This document shows positions 8,004 to 16,623 of a stretch of 64,000 nt of DNA, in pieces. Origin of the DNA: Williamsia sp. 1138 (lineage in GTDB: Bacteria; Actinomycetota; Actinomycetes; Mycobacteriales; Mycobacteriaceae); assembly GCF_002095435.2 (NCBI RefSeq), contig NZ_MJEJ02000037.1:1-64000 (forward strand). Reading direction: 5' to 3'. Under the pieces are notes generated by a model, which searched no databases, was not told where the DNA came from, and saw only the letters and a list, made by a program, of their open reading frames with translations. The translations under genes and the position numbers were made by a program. Position 1 is the stretch's first letter; every line of letters begins with the position of its first letter.

Positions 8004-8598
8004 CGAAACCCTCATCCGCTCCGCCATGGCCGCATTGCTCGACCTCGAGGACGACCTCGAGGTCATCACCCATGTCGACTCGGGCGAGGAGCTTCTCAGC
8101 GCATGGCGCGCCCGAGTCGCTGACGACGAAGCCGTGGCGGTCGCGGTCATCGACCTGCAGATGCCCGGTCTCGACGGAATCGAGACGGCCATCGAGATCC
8201 TGTCACTCAGCCCGGGCGCAGGGATTCTGATCGTCACCAGCCACGGCCGGCCCGGCTACCTCAAGAAGGCTCTCACCGCCGGAGTGCGCGGCTTCCTCCC
8301 GAAAACGGCATCCGCAGCGACTCTCGCCGAGGTGATCCGGACCGTCCACGGCGGTGGTCGACACGTCGACCCTCAGTTGGCTGCCGAGGCCATCAGTGCG
8401 GGCGACAGCATGCTCACCGCCCGGGAAGCCGATGTCCTGGAGTTCGCGATCGATGGCGCCTCGGTGGACGAGATCGCGAAGCGTGCGCACCTGTCCGCCG
8501 GAACAGCCCGCAATTACCTGTCGTCGGCGATGGCCAAACTAGGTGCGTCCAACCGGTACGAGGCCGCGCTCAAAGCCCGCGAACACGGGTGGATCTAG
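7978..8598 (+). CDS. Response regulator, NarL/LuxR family
   Basis: A 206-residue regulator. The receiver domain has the acidic pair in LLADDE, the phosphorylated Asp in AVIDLQMPGLDG and the conserved Lys in FLPKTA. The C-terminal LuxR helix-turn-helix is LTAREADVLEFAIDG...SAGTARNYLSSAMAKLGASNR. It begins 26 nt inside the kinase gene, so the two are coupled. It resembles DesR-type regulators and likely controls its own operon, perhaps through the inverted repeat at 4754-4822. Confidence 0.9.
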   Translation: MIPVLLADDETLIRSAMAALLDLEDDLEVITHVDSGEELLSAWRARVADDEAVAVAVIDLQMPGLDGIETAIEILSLSPGAGILIVTSHGRPGYLKKALTAGVRGFLPKTASAATLAEVIRTVHGGGRHVDPQLAAEAISAGDSMLTAREADVLEFAIDGASVDEIAKRAHLSAGTARNYLSSAMAKLGASNRYEAALKAREHGWI

Positions 8599-8625
8599 GG
8601 CCGCCCGGTCGAGCTGACGGCTGGT

Positions 8626-9030
8626 TCACGACTCTGCGTCGTCGAGGACCCCGACCGAGACACCGTAGGGCAGGAAACGAACGCGGCGGCGCGCGTCGAC
8701 GTTGTCCTTGTGCGCGCGCAGGGCGTCGAGTTCGGAGGAAAAGACCTGGTCGATGCGGGCCGTCCCGTCGTCGTCGACGGTGTAGATGGCCCACACGCCG
8801 TCGCCGGTCTCCCCCGTCGTCTCACGTGTCGGCGCCGGCTGCTTGGTCTGCTGGGTGGCGCCTCGGAACATCGTCTCGCCGAACATCGCCGCGAGGGGGT
8901 TGCCCCCGCCTCCCGACTGGCCCATACCCTTGGCCACCTGCCCCAGCATGTCGCGGAAGCCCTCACTGGCCTCGCGGGCGATGCGGTCGAGATCGTCAGG
9001 GTCGAATCCGAACGGTCCGTTGTTGCTCAT
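8626..9030 (-). CDS. Conserved actinobacterial hypothetical protein
   Basis: About 134 residues starting at an ATG with AGGAG five nt upstream (longer in-frame starts to 9108 lack a ribosome site). The N-terminal half is acidic and Gly-rich (FGFDPDDLDRIAREASEGFRDML, then a GGGGNPLAAMFGE stretch). The C-terminal half, VWAIYTVDDDGTARIDQVFSSELDALRAHKDN, looks like a small beta-alpha module that reports display-type data; DALRAHKDN-like tails occur in many unannotated actinobacterial proteins. No function can be assigned. It is convergent with the response regulator gene and divergent from the EAL gene. Confidence 0.6.
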   Translation of the reverse strand: MSNNGPFGFDPDDLDRIAREASEGFRDMLGQVAKGMGQSGGGGNPLAAMFGETMFRGATQQTKQPAPTRETTGETGDGVWAIYTVDDDGTARIDQVFSSELDALRAHKDNVDARRRVRFLPYGVSVGVLDDAES

Positions 9031-9205
9031 GGGGTCTCCTGTCGATGGGTTCGACCTCCAGTGTGCACCTCTCGCCTCGGTGGCCGCCGCGTCCAGAGCA
9101 CCGTTCACGCTCCGACGCGGCGTACGCGGACTATCGTGAGCCGCAGCGCGTCGACGATTTGTCGATCACTTCGTTCGAGGGCGACCTACCGGAAAGCCGG
9201 TGCTC

Positions 9206-10501
9206 GTGAAAAATCCCGGGAACGACCCCGCGCAGCGCCCTGTCCCGGCGCGCTCGGATATCACGCAAGAGAGCCTGGTCGAACGCGTCCTGGAGTCACC
9301 GGCCTCGGTGCTGCAGGTCCGCCCGCTGTATCAACCCATCGTCGACCTGGGTGCGGATTCGGTGGTCGGGGCCGAGGCGCTGGCCCGCTGGCCGCACGCG
9401 CCCGGGGTCGATCCGTCCCTCGTCATCGAAAGGTCCCGGGCACTCGGTCGCGTCTCCGAGGTCGATCGGGCATGTCGGAATGCCGCGCTGGACACCGTTA
9501 CGTCGCTGGGCTATCTCGACGACGGGATGACGATCTTCGTGAACGTCGAACCGGACGCACTGATCGACCGGCCGCCGGACTCGGGGAACATCTTCGACAC
9601 CTCCACCAGTGGACTTCGGGTGGTCCTGGAGTTGACCGAGCGCGCCCTGCTCGGAAATCCTGCGCAATTGCTCAACGTCGTCGCCGATGCCCGCCACCGC
9701 GGATTGGGCATCGCGCTCGACGATGTGGGGCGCAATGCCGACTCCCTGACGCTGTTGTCTCTCATCGCACCGGACGTGGTGAAACTCGATGGGACCCTCA
9801 TCGCCGGTTCACCCAATCACGAGCAGTTACACATCATCATGGCCGTGTCTGCCTATGCCGAGGCCACCGGCGCGGTGATCCTCGCCGAAGGTATCGAGAC
9901 CGAGGCCCACCTGCAGCGCGCCGTCGATCTCGGTGCGACGCTCGGGCAGGGATGGCTACTCGGCAGGCCCGCCGAACTACCACCGACGCGCTGGCCACCG
10001 GTGCCTGCCGGCCGCAGGGTGCATCTCAGCGGAAATCCATTGCACATTCCGGCGAAACCCTCAGATCTGCTCGACGCCGATCCACCTCGTACGGCGACCC
10101 GTCCCGTTCTTGTGCGCTATTCGCACTATTTCGAGGAGCAGGCACTCGCGTCAGGGGAGCCCCTGACGATTCTGGCGAATTTCCAACAGGCAGTTCACTT
10201 CACCGGCGCCGATCAGCAACGATACGGCGAGCTGGCGGCGTCGAACTCCCTTGTCGCCGTGGTTGCCGTGGACATGCCGACCGAACCTGCGCCCGGCGTG
10301 CGGGGCACAGCGATACCGAATGACCATCCGCTCGCCCGCGAGTGGACGGTGATCGTATTGGGCAGACACTTCTTCGCCGCTTTGATCGCCTTTGATCCGG
10401 GCCCCGAGGACGGAACGGACCGCGAATACACGTATGCGATCACCCACGATCGCCTGACGGTGGTCGCGGCAGCCCGGGCGTTGCTGCAGCACCTGGGCTG
10501 A
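9206..10501 (+). CDS. EAL-domain phosphodiesterase with C-terminal DICT domain
   Basis: The N-terminal EAL domain (about residues 20-265) keeps YQPIVDL, EALARW, the metal-site Glu in LELTER, DDVG in place of the usual DDFG, VKLDGTL and EGIET, so it may still hydrolyse cyclic di-GMP. The C-terminal 150 residues (VRYSHYFEEQAL to the end) resemble the DICT sensory domain that is found with EAL and GGDEF modules. Start choice: GTG at 9206 has GGAAAG nine nt upstream; GTG at 9200 is too close to it. A short hairpin (ACCGG-AAAG-CCGGT) lies over this ribosome site. The protein probably links a light or small-molecule signal to cyclic di-GMP breakdown. Confidence 0.8.
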   Translation: MKNPGNDPAQRPVPARSDITQESLVERVLESPASVLQVRPLYQPIVDLGADSVVGAEALARWPHAPGVDPSLVIERSRALGRVSEVDRACRNAALDTVTSLGYLDDGMTIFVNVEPDALIDRPPDSGNIFDTSTSGLRVVLELTERALLGNPAQLLNVVADARHRGLGIALDDVGRNADSLTLLSLIAPDVVKLDGTLIAGSPNHEQLHIIMAVSAYAEATGAVILAEGIETEAHLQRAVDLGATLGQGWLLGRPAELPPTRWPPVPAGRRVHLSGNPLHIPAKPSDLLDADPPRTATRPVLVRYSHYFEEQALASGEPLTILANFQQAVHFTGADQQRYGELAASNSLVAVVAVDMPTEPAPGVRGTAIPNDHPLAREWTVIVLGRHFFAALIAFDPGPEDGTDREYTYAITHDRLTVVAAARALLQHLG

Positions 10502-10512
10502 GCGTTGTGGTG

Positions 10513-10704
10513 TCAGTCCTCGATCAACAACGCCGCAACGGGGCAACTCTCGACGGCTAGACGCACCGCGTTCGCTTCAGATTCGGGAGGGTTGTCGGCC
10601 AACACCGACACCTCTCCGTCGTCATCGACCTGGAACACATCAGGCGCGATGGACTCGCAGATCCCGTGGCCCTCACAGACTTCCCGATTCGCGATCGCCC
10701 TCAT
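10513..10704 (-). CDS. P450-associated ferredoxin (3Fe-4S type)
   Basis: A 63-residue acidic ferredoxin. The cluster motif is C-x2-H-x2-C (CEGHGIC) followed by a late C-P (ESCPVAA); the His in place of the second Cys is characteristic of the [3Fe-4S] ferredoxins that donate electrons to actinobacterial P450s. GGGAG lies six nt before the ATG. The gene begins 10 nt downstream of the P450 stop, on the same strand, so the two form an operon and the P450 is the likely partner. No ferredoxin reductase gene lies nearby. Confidence 0.9.
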   Translation of the reverse strand: MRAIANREVCEGHGICESIAPDVFQVDDDGEVSVLADNPPESEANAVRLAVESCPVAALLIED

Positions 10705-10714
10705 CGGTACTCCC

Positions 10715-12145
10715 TCATGACGTCGGCCGGTCCGCGGTCCTGCGGCGCATCGTGATCGGGAGGCCGTCCGCGGGCGTCGGCCCCGTGCCCCAGACCAGCG
10801 GCATCTCGTAGTCGTCGGGCACACTCCACTCGAAACGCTGGAGGAGCTGGTGCATGGTCGCCTTCACCGTCATGCCACCGAAATACAGGCCGATGCACTT
10901 GTGCGCGCCACCGCCGAACGGCGCCCATGCGAATCGGTGCGACTTGTCCTCGGCCCGCTCGGGGGTGAAGCGCTCGGGATCGAACACGTCGGGGTCGTGC
11001 CAGAAGTCGGCGATCCTCATGGTGGCGTACGGATTGATCGAGACCAGAGTTCCTTCCGGAATGAAATGTCCCATCACATCGGTGTCTTTCAAGGTCTTTC
11101 GGAACAGCATGCCGACCGGGGCATTCAAGCGCAGCGCTTCTTTGAAGGCCAGGTCGAGGCTCGGTAGCGAGTCGAGGTCGCCGTACTCGAGCGTGGGCTT
11201 CCCCAAGGCCAGGGATTCGGCGCGGAGCCGATCTTGCCATTGCGGATTGAGTCCGAGGTAATAGGTCAGCATCGACACCGCGAGTGTGCTCGTGTCGTGC
11301 GCGGCCATCATCGCGAAGATCATGTGATTGACGATGTCCTCATCCGAGAACGTATGTCCCTCATCACTTTCGCTGTGGCACAAGACGCTGAACAGATCGT
11401 CTCCGTCCCCGGCGCGACGGGCGGGCAGCTCAGAGCGGAAATACTCCTGCAGTATCCGACGACCTTTCAGACCCTTCGACCACGTGCCACCGGGCATGTT
11501 TGCCCGGACGATTGCCTGCCCACCTTTCACCGCATCTTCGAAGGCGTGCTCCAGCTTCGACCCTTCGGGTCCCAGTTGGGCACCGACGAAGACCTCGGTC
11601 GCGATCGCCAGGAGCATCTCCTTGCTGCGGGTGTAGATCGGGAAGTCGGCTCCCGGCTCCCACGCATCCATCGTCTTCACGATCCGCGACGTCATCATGT
11701 CGAGGTAGGCGACCAGCCGTGGCCGGGTGAAGGCCTGCTGCAGGATCCGGCGGTGGTGCAGGTGCTCGTCGAAGTCCATCAGCATCACTCCGCGACGGAA
11801 GAACGGGCCGATCATCGGCTCCCAGCCCTCTTCGCTGGAGAAGGCCTTGTCGCGATTGGACCAGACCTGCTGCAGCGCCTCCGGGCCGACCAGGTTCACG
11901 ATCTTCATCCCGAGGACGCCGGACCAGGACACCGGCCCGAACTCGTCGTAGCGGTCTCGCGCGACCCGGAGCGGGTCGGCGATACCCGCGAGGGTGTGCC
12001 CGATTCCCGGGGCGCCGAAATCTCCCATCACCGGCTTGAGGTCGGAACCGACCGGTGGTTGCGCCAGCGCATGTGGCGAACTCGGGTACTTCTCCACGAC
12101 CGCTGCGGCTGCTGCCTGCAGCTTCATCTTCGTTTCTGTCTGCAC
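10715..12145 (-). CDS. Cytochrome P450, CYP136-like
   Basis: A P450 of about 475 residues. It shows the I-helix AAHDTST, the K-helix ExxR in FKEALRL, and the heme-thiolate loop FGGGAHKCIG. The N-terminal pattern PPVGSDLKPVMGDFG and the GWEPMIGPFFRRGVMLMDFDEHLHHRRI block resemble mycobacterial CYP136 from memory. Several starts are possible (GTG 12208, GTG 12145, ATG 12127); 12145 is preceded by GGGGA. It forms an operon with the ferredoxin and is divergent from an acyl-CoA dehydrogenase, suggesting oxidation of a lipid or terpenoid. The substrate is unknown. Confidence 0.88.
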   Translation of the reverse strand: MQTETKMKLQAAAAAVVEKYPSSPHALAQPPVGSDLKPVMGDFGAPGIGHTLAGIADPLRVARDRYDEFGPVSWSGVLGMKIVNLVGPEALQQVWSNRDKAFSSEEGWEPMIGPFFRRGVMLMDFDEHLHHRRILQQAFTRPRLVAYLDMMTSRIVKTMDAWEPGADFPIYTRSKEMLLAIATEVFVGAQLGPEGSKLEHAFEDAVKGGQAIVRANMPGGTWSKGLKGRRILQEYFRSELPARRAGDGDDLFSVLCHSESDEGHTFSDEDIVNHMIFAMMAAHDTSTLAVSMLTYYLGLNPQWQDRLRAESLALGKPTLEYGDLDSLPSLDLAFKEALRLNAPVGMLFRKTLKDTDVMGHFIPEGTLVSINPYATMRIADFWHDPDVFDPERFTPERAEDKSHRFAWAPFGGGAHKCIGLYFGGMTVKATMHQLLQRFEWSVPDDYEMPLVWGTGPTPADGLPITMRRRTADRPTS

Positions 12146-12210
12146 TGCGTGACCATCCCCATCGCTTCGGGCCGACCAATCGAGCGGCCACATCAGGACT
12201 CTACCCACAA

Positions 12211-12236
12211 TGGAACAAACTCAGTTTTTCATTCCA
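12211..12236. promoter_or_regulatory. Candidate operator between divergent P450 and acyl-CoA dehydrogenase
   Basis: AAACT-C-AGTTT (12217-12227) is a perfect 11-bp palindrome, flanked by TGGAA (12211-12215) and TTCCA (12232-12236), which are also reverse complements though offset. The AT-rich block lies in the shared upstream region of both genes. The bound regulator is unknown; no regulator gene is adjacent. Confidence 0.4.
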
Positions 12237-12321
12237 AGTTGGGAGTCTACCTGTAAAGTGAATCCGATCTCAGGTTTTGGCCGGACCGCGGCCGCAACCG
12301 CACCGGCATGGGAGAGCTTCG

Positions 12322-13470
12322 ATGAAGAGACTTGTTTTCGAGACCGAGCACGAACAACTCCGCGCCACGGCGCGAGACTTCATCGAACGTGAGATCAAGC
12401 CCTACGCCGACGCCTGGGAACGCGAGGGGCAGGTTGATCGCGAGGTGTACAAGAAGGGCGGCGAGGTCGGGCTGATCGGTTTCAACATCCCCGAGGAATA
12501 CGGCGGCGGCGGGGTGGACGACTTCCGCTTCAACGCCGTCATCGTCGAGGAGCTGACCAAGTTCGGTTCCGCATCACCGTCTTTTAGTCTCCAGAACGAT
12601 ATCGTCGCGCCGTACCTCGTATCACTGGGAACCGACGAACAGAAGCAGCGATGGCTCCCTGGGTTTGCCTCCGGCGAGATCATCGGGGCGATCGCGATGA
12701 GTGAGCCCGGGGCGGGCAGCGACCTCTCCGGCATCAAGACCTCCGCGAAGCGTGACGGCGATGACTGGGTGCTCAACGGCTCCAAGACCTTCATCTCCGC
12801 CGGTATCAACTCCGACCTGGTCATCGTGGTCTGCCGCACCGACCCCGACCCCGCCGCCAAGCACAAGGCGTTCTCGTTGCTGGTCGTCGAACGCGATATG
12901 CCCGGCTTCGAGCGTGGCCGCAAGCTCGACAAGATGGGACAGAAGGCACAGGACACCGCCGAACTGCACTTCACGGACGTGCGCGTTCCGGCGGCGAATC
13001 TGTTGGGAACCGAGAACCGGGGTTTCTACCATCTGATGCAGAACCTTCCGTCCGAACGGCTGTCCATCGCCATCGGGGCCATTGCCGGCGCCCGGGCCAT
13101 CTACGAGGAAACCCTTCAGTACGCGAAGGACCGCAAGGCATTCGGCCAGCCCATCGGTTCTTTTCAGGCCAACCGGTTCACCATCGCCGAGATGTCCACC
13201 GAACTCGACATCGCCGAGCAGTTCGTGGACCGATGCCTCGCGGGGGTCGTTGCCGGCGAGCTGACCGCAGTCGACGCAGCCAAGGCGAAGTGGTGGTGTA
13301 CCGAGCTGGGCAAGAAGGTCATCGACAACTGCCTCCAGCTGCACGGCGGCTATGGGTACATGAACGAATACGCCGTGGCCCGAGCCTACGTCGATGTGCG
13401 AATCCAGACGATTTTCGGTGGAACCACGGAGATCATGAAGGATCTGATCGGCCGCGACCTCGGATTCTGA
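12322..13470 (+). CDS. Acyl-CoA dehydrogenase
   Basis: A 382-residue flavoenzyme. IAMSEPGAGSDLSGIKT is the N-terminal signature, and the C-terminal signature runs from KAKWWCTELG through LHGGYGYMNEY to IFGGTTEIMKDLIGR. The usual MCAD-type catalytic Glu position (YEGT) is Gly here (IFGGT), but LPSERLSIA provides the Glu used as base in the isovaleryl-CoA and long-chain dehydrogenases, so the enzyme should be active. A GGGAGAG ribosome site precedes the ATG at 12322; an upstream in-frame start at 12277 looks spurious. Divergent from the P450/ferredoxin operon. Confidence 0.92.
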   Translation: MKRLVFETEHEQLRATARDFIEREIKPYADAWEREGQVDREVYKKGGEVGLIGFNIPEEYGGGGVDDFRFNAVIVEELTKFGSASPSFSLQNDIVAPYLVSLGTDEQKQRWLPGFASGEIIGAIAMSEPGAGSDLSGIKTSAKRDGDDWVLNGSKTFISAGINSDLVIVVCRTDPDPAAKHKAFSLLVVERDMPGFERGRKLDKMGQKAQDTAELHFTDVRVPAANLLGTENRGFYHLMQNLPSERLSIAIGAIAGARAIYEETLQYAKDRKAFGQPIGSFQANRFTIAEMSTELDIAEQFVDRCLAGVVAGELTAVDAAKAKWWCTELGKKVIDNCLQLHGGYGYMNEYAVARAYVDVRIQTIFGGTTEIMKDLIGRDLGF

Positions 13471-13534
13471 CGCCGTGGCAGTGGGTCTGCGAGGACCTTC
13501 TGCTCGGACCGAGAAATAGACTACTGTCCACTTT

Positions 13535-14404
13535 GTGAAGTTCTACATCAGCACTGCGTTTCTACCCACCGCAGAGGTTATCGAAATTGCCCGCGCAGCA
13601 GACGAACTCGGCTATCACGGTTTGGGCATCCCCGACCACGTCGTCGACTTCGAAGAGATGGCAACGCCGTATCCCTACACCGAGGACGGAGCGAGACGCT
13701 GGGATCGGTTCACCGACTGGCCAGATCCGTGGGTTCTGATCGGCAGCCTCGCGCAGTGCACCAGCCGACTGCGATTCGTCAACACGGTGTACATCGCGGC
13801 CCTGCGTGACCCCTTCACCGCCGCCAAGGCCATCGGTACGGCCTCGGTGCTCAGCGGTGGCCGGGTAGAACTCGGTCTCGGGGTGGGCTGGAGTCGAGAT
13901 GAGTTCGAGCTGATGGGCGCGCGTTTCGAGGGCCGCGGCCGGCGGACCGACGAGATGGTCGAACTGATGAAGTCTCTGTGGACTCCGGGCTGGACCGAGT
14001 TCGACGGCGAGAGCTACAGCGTCCCCCGAGTGGAGATGTCTCCTACACCACCACGAATCCCTATTCTGATCGGTGGACTGTCCGACCGCGCGTTCCACCG
14101 GGCCGCCCAGCACGATGGCTGGATCGGCGACCTCATGACCACGGACGAGGCGATCACCACAACGGTCCGCCTGCAAGAACTCCGAGAGCAATACGGACGG
14201 ACGAGCACCGACTTCTCCATCATCGCGCCCCTCACCGACGCCTTCACCACCGACCACTACCGGTATGCCGAGGCCGCCGGGATCACCCACATCCTGACGA
14301 TGCCGTGGCTCCTCTACAGCGGCGGCGATGTCTCCACTGAGCAGAAGATTCTCGACCTCAAACGTTTTCGCGACGACGTGCTCGTCCATTGGCCGACGAC
14401 CTAG
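13535..14404 (+). CDS. LLM-class F420-dependent oxidoreductase
   Basis: A 289-residue luciferase-like TIM-barrel protein with GTG start (GTG-AAG-TTC). Family features are ELGYHGLGIPDHV near the N-terminus, RLRFVNTVYIAALRDPF, and SGGRVELGLGVGWSRDEF. In mycolic-acid actinobacteria this family uses coenzyme F420 more often than FMN. The last 4 nt overlap the convergent HNH gene so that their stop codons interlock. Substrate unknown; its place after the acyl-CoA dehydrogenase suggests lipid or xenobiotic metabolism. Confidence 0.85.
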   Translation: MKFYISTAFLPTAEVIEIARAADELGYHGLGIPDHVVDFEEMATPYPYTEDGARRWDRFTDWPDPWVLIGSLAQCTSRLRFVNTVYIAALRDPFTAAKAIGTASVLSGGRVELGLGVGWSRDEFELMGARFEGRGRRTDEMVELMKSLWTPGWTEFDGESYSVPRVEMSPTPPRIPILIGGLSDRAFHRAAQHDGWIGDLMTTDEAITTTVRLQELREQYGRTSTDFSIIAPLTDAFTTDHYRYAEAAGITHILTMPWLLYSGGDVSTEQKILDLKRFRDDVLVHWPTT

Positions 14405-16623
14405 AACGGTGGCGGCGGGCCGTCGTGTTCGGCGCATTGTTCCGGAGGAGGCGGCGGCGGTGTCGGCGTTTCGATCCGTCGACGGTTGCGGTTCCGTTCT
14501 GCGCGGCGGCGGGCGTATTTATCCGCCAGTCGGGTTCGCCCGCGCGTTGGCATGTCGGGCGGCGCTCCCCGGCGAGGTCCAGCGTCGCGCCACGTCATGT
14601 CCAACAGCGCAGGAAAGAGGTCTTCTCCTGACCATGCCGGTCCGTGGAATCGAACTCCTTCGGGGCTGATGAAGACGATGCGGGTGCGTCCGTTTTCGTC
14701 GGTGACCTGGAAGTCGATCCAGTTGCCGAACGTCTTGAGCAGATGATGGAACTTGCACAGGCACTTGGTGCCTTCGGCGCTGGTTTGTCCCCCAGCGTCG
14801 GGGTTGTCGTGGTCGTATTCGTCGGTGTGGTCGACTTCCGATTTCCAAGCGGGCCTTCGACAGCCGGGGAAGGTGCAGTAGGCATCACGGATCCGGACAA
14901 ACCTGTTGAGGGCAGCCGACAGCCGATAAGCGTTGCCCGGTTGCGACTTCGGCAGTGCTGTCTGGGTTTTCCGTGTGCGCCGCCGGCGACGTTCGGCCCG
15001 GTTCGGGCGCTCACATGCGGCTTCTGATTCTGGCGCGGGAGGCTTCGGCTCCGGTGTGTTCGGTTGTGAATCCTCACCTGTGGTTTCTGTCGATTCGGTT
15101 CTCGGATGCTCGGTGTGTGCGTCGACGGGATCCTCGGGTTCGGCAGTATTACCGGCCTTGGCCGTGTCGGTGTGCCCAGATTCCGCTGCTTCGGAACTGT
15201 GGTCGGGCGGCACATCCTCCGAAGCTTGGGCACCGTGCGCCGGATGGGTCGAGTCGGCTTCTCCTTCGGGCTGCGGAAGACGATCGTTGTCCGCACGATC
15301 GTGGCCGTGGCCGTGGTCGTGGTCGTGGTCGTGTTCGGAGTGGCCCTTGTCATCAATCGAATCGTCAAAGTCAGCTGACGAGGATTCCTCTGCCCGAGCG
15401 CCATTTTCGTCTGCGCGGACGTTTGGTTCTTTCGTCGGTGGACGTTTCGCGTCTTCTTTGGCTTTGACCAGGCGCTTGATCTCGTCAAGCAGCTCCTCGG
15501 GACTAAGTTCCTTCGCCGCAGGGGTATGCAGGTCATCTGCGGCAGAGTCGGGCACCGATGACGGCTGATCGAGGACGTCCTTAGCCAGTTCACCACCGAG
15601 CGGAGCAACTCGGGCGTCGGGCCTGCGGGCGATCTCGCGGGCGTGGTCACCTGAGATCACCCCATGACCGTCCATCAGCGCGGCGTTGTTTGCTCGCCCT
15701 TCGACGGTCGCTTGATCCATCACGACGTGAACCACGAACTGTGTGCCGCCGTCGCTGTCACCGTCACTGTCGTGCGGACGCGCGAACTCACAACCTTCGG
15801 AATCACCGCACTGGCAAAGGAAGTCGACGTCCATGGTGGCACAGAACATCGCATCCGACAGACGCTGCGGTGTCGTGCGGGGATCGTTCCCGCAGACCTG
15901 AGTGGCCAACTGCTGCACCCGCTTCTCCAAGAGCAGGGCGTTCTCGGCGGTCATCGACGCCACCACATCGGCCATGCCGTCGGCGGTGGCGTACCGCTTG
16001 AAGTTCCGGCCGTCTCTGGCCCGGGACCGGCGTTCCCGTACCCCCTCGGGGTCATGGCGGAACACGATCTGATCGACCATGTTTCGCATCCGATCGGCGG
16101 ACCAGGCACCGTCGCGCCACAACATCTCGGCAATTTCCCCATCCACCGACGCCGACCACGGCATGCCGTCGACCAGTTCGGTGCGCGAGACGATATCGCC
16201 GACGTGATGGGGCGCGACCCGGCCTGCTCGCAGTGCCTCGTTCACCTGCGGCAGTCGGTCGCGCAAGGCCAGGCCCCGGCGGATCACGTTGTCGGCCCAT
16301 CCCGGCGTCACCCCGAGCGCTGCTCCTACCCGCGCCGAGCAATGTGCCCATCCGTCTAGTTGGCGCACGTCCACCTCGGCGGTGGGCTGGGCCAACTGCC
16401 GATGGATCTCGGCAGCGGTCGCATATTCAGACCAGGCAGCAAGGCCTTTCACGTGAGCGAGTTGCTGCATAGATGTGGTGAGTTCGCGCGGACGCAGCAG
16501 ATGTGGGGTCGACACCCCCAGACCCCGGAACGCTGCTTCCATCCGCTCTTCGAACATATTGTCGACTATGCCACGGGCCTCTGACAATTCGGCCGCCCTG
16601 GCCGAAAGTGACTGCAAATCCAC
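14401..16623 (-). CDS. HNH endonuclease, DUF222 / 13E12-repeat family
   Basis: A 740-residue protein. The N-terminal 300 residues are the DUF222 domain (LAAWSEYATAAEIHRQLA, LGVTPGWADNVIRRGLAL, VAPHHVGDIVSRTELVDG). A long charged linker (about residues 340-560) is rich in Asp, Glu, His and Pro, with a DHDHDHGHGHD tract. The C-terminal HNH domain has CTFPGCRRPAWKSEVDHTDEY and LCKFHHLLKTFGNW, with paired zinc Cys and the catalytic His. The start is GTG at 16623, directly at the edge of the hairpin at 16622-16676; an ATG at 16557 is an alternative. Family members are multicopy in Mycobacteriales and one group (REP13E12) hosts prophage attachment sites in M. tuberculosis. Confidence 0.88.
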   Translation of the reverse strand: MDLQSLSARAAELSEARGIVDNMFEERMEAAFRGLGVSTPHLLRPRELTTSMQQLAHVKGLAAWSEYATAAEIHRQLAQPTAEVDVRQLDGWAHCSARVGAALGVTPGWADNVIRRGLALRDRLPQVNEALRAGRVAPHHVGDIVSRTELVDGMPWSASVDGEIAEMLWRDGAWSADRMRNMVDQIVFRHDPEGVRERRSRARDGRNFKRYATADGMADVVASMTAENALLLEKRVQQLATQVCGNDPRTTPQRLSDAMFCATMDVDFLCQCGDSEGCEFARPHDSDGDSDGGTQFVVHVVMDQATVEGRANNAALMDGHGVISGDHAREIARRPDARVAPLGGELAKDVLDQPSSVPDSAADDLHTPAAKELSPEELLDEIKRLVKAKEDAKRPPTKEPNVRADENGARAEESSSADFDDSIDDKGHSEHDHDHDHGHGHDRADNDRLPQPEGEADSTHPAHGAQASEDVPPDHSSEAAESGHTDTAKAGNTAEPEDPVDAHTEHPRTESTETTGEDSQPNTPEPKPPAPESEAACERPNRAERRRRRTRKTQTALPKSQPGNAYRLSAALNRFVRIRDAYCTFPGCRRPAWKSEVDHTDEYDHDNPDAGGQTSAEGTKCLCKFHHLLKTFGNWIDFQVTDENGRTRIVFISPEGVRFHGPAWSGEDLFPALLDMTWRDAGPRRGAPPDMPTRGRTRLADKYARRRAERNRNRRRIETPTPPPPPPEQCAEHDGPPPPF
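15301..15336 (+). repeat. Hexanucleotide repeat coding the His/Asp tract of the HNH protein
   Basis: Six successive 6-bp units read GTGGCC, GTGGCC, GTGGTC, GTGGTC, GTGGTC, GTGTTC on the + strand. On the coding strand they give alternating His-Asp and His-Gly pairs. Because units are 6 bp, slippage would keep the frame and change only tract length. A repeat of this kind could vary between strains and may bind metal. Confidence 0.75.

Noticed and set aside
10501-12145. A ferredoxin reductase partner near the CYP136-like operon
   Set aside because: No FAD/NAD-binding reductase gene is present within several kilobases on either side.
12322-13470. Acyl-CoA dehydrogenase seems to lack the catalytic Glu (IFGGT instead of YEGT)
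   Set aside because: Isovaleryl- and long-chain-type dehydrogenases use another Glu, and LPSERLSIA supplies it at the right place.
14644-16359. Several long plus-strand frames opposite the HNH gene
   Set aside because: They mirror the HNH coding sequence and repeats and show no known domain.
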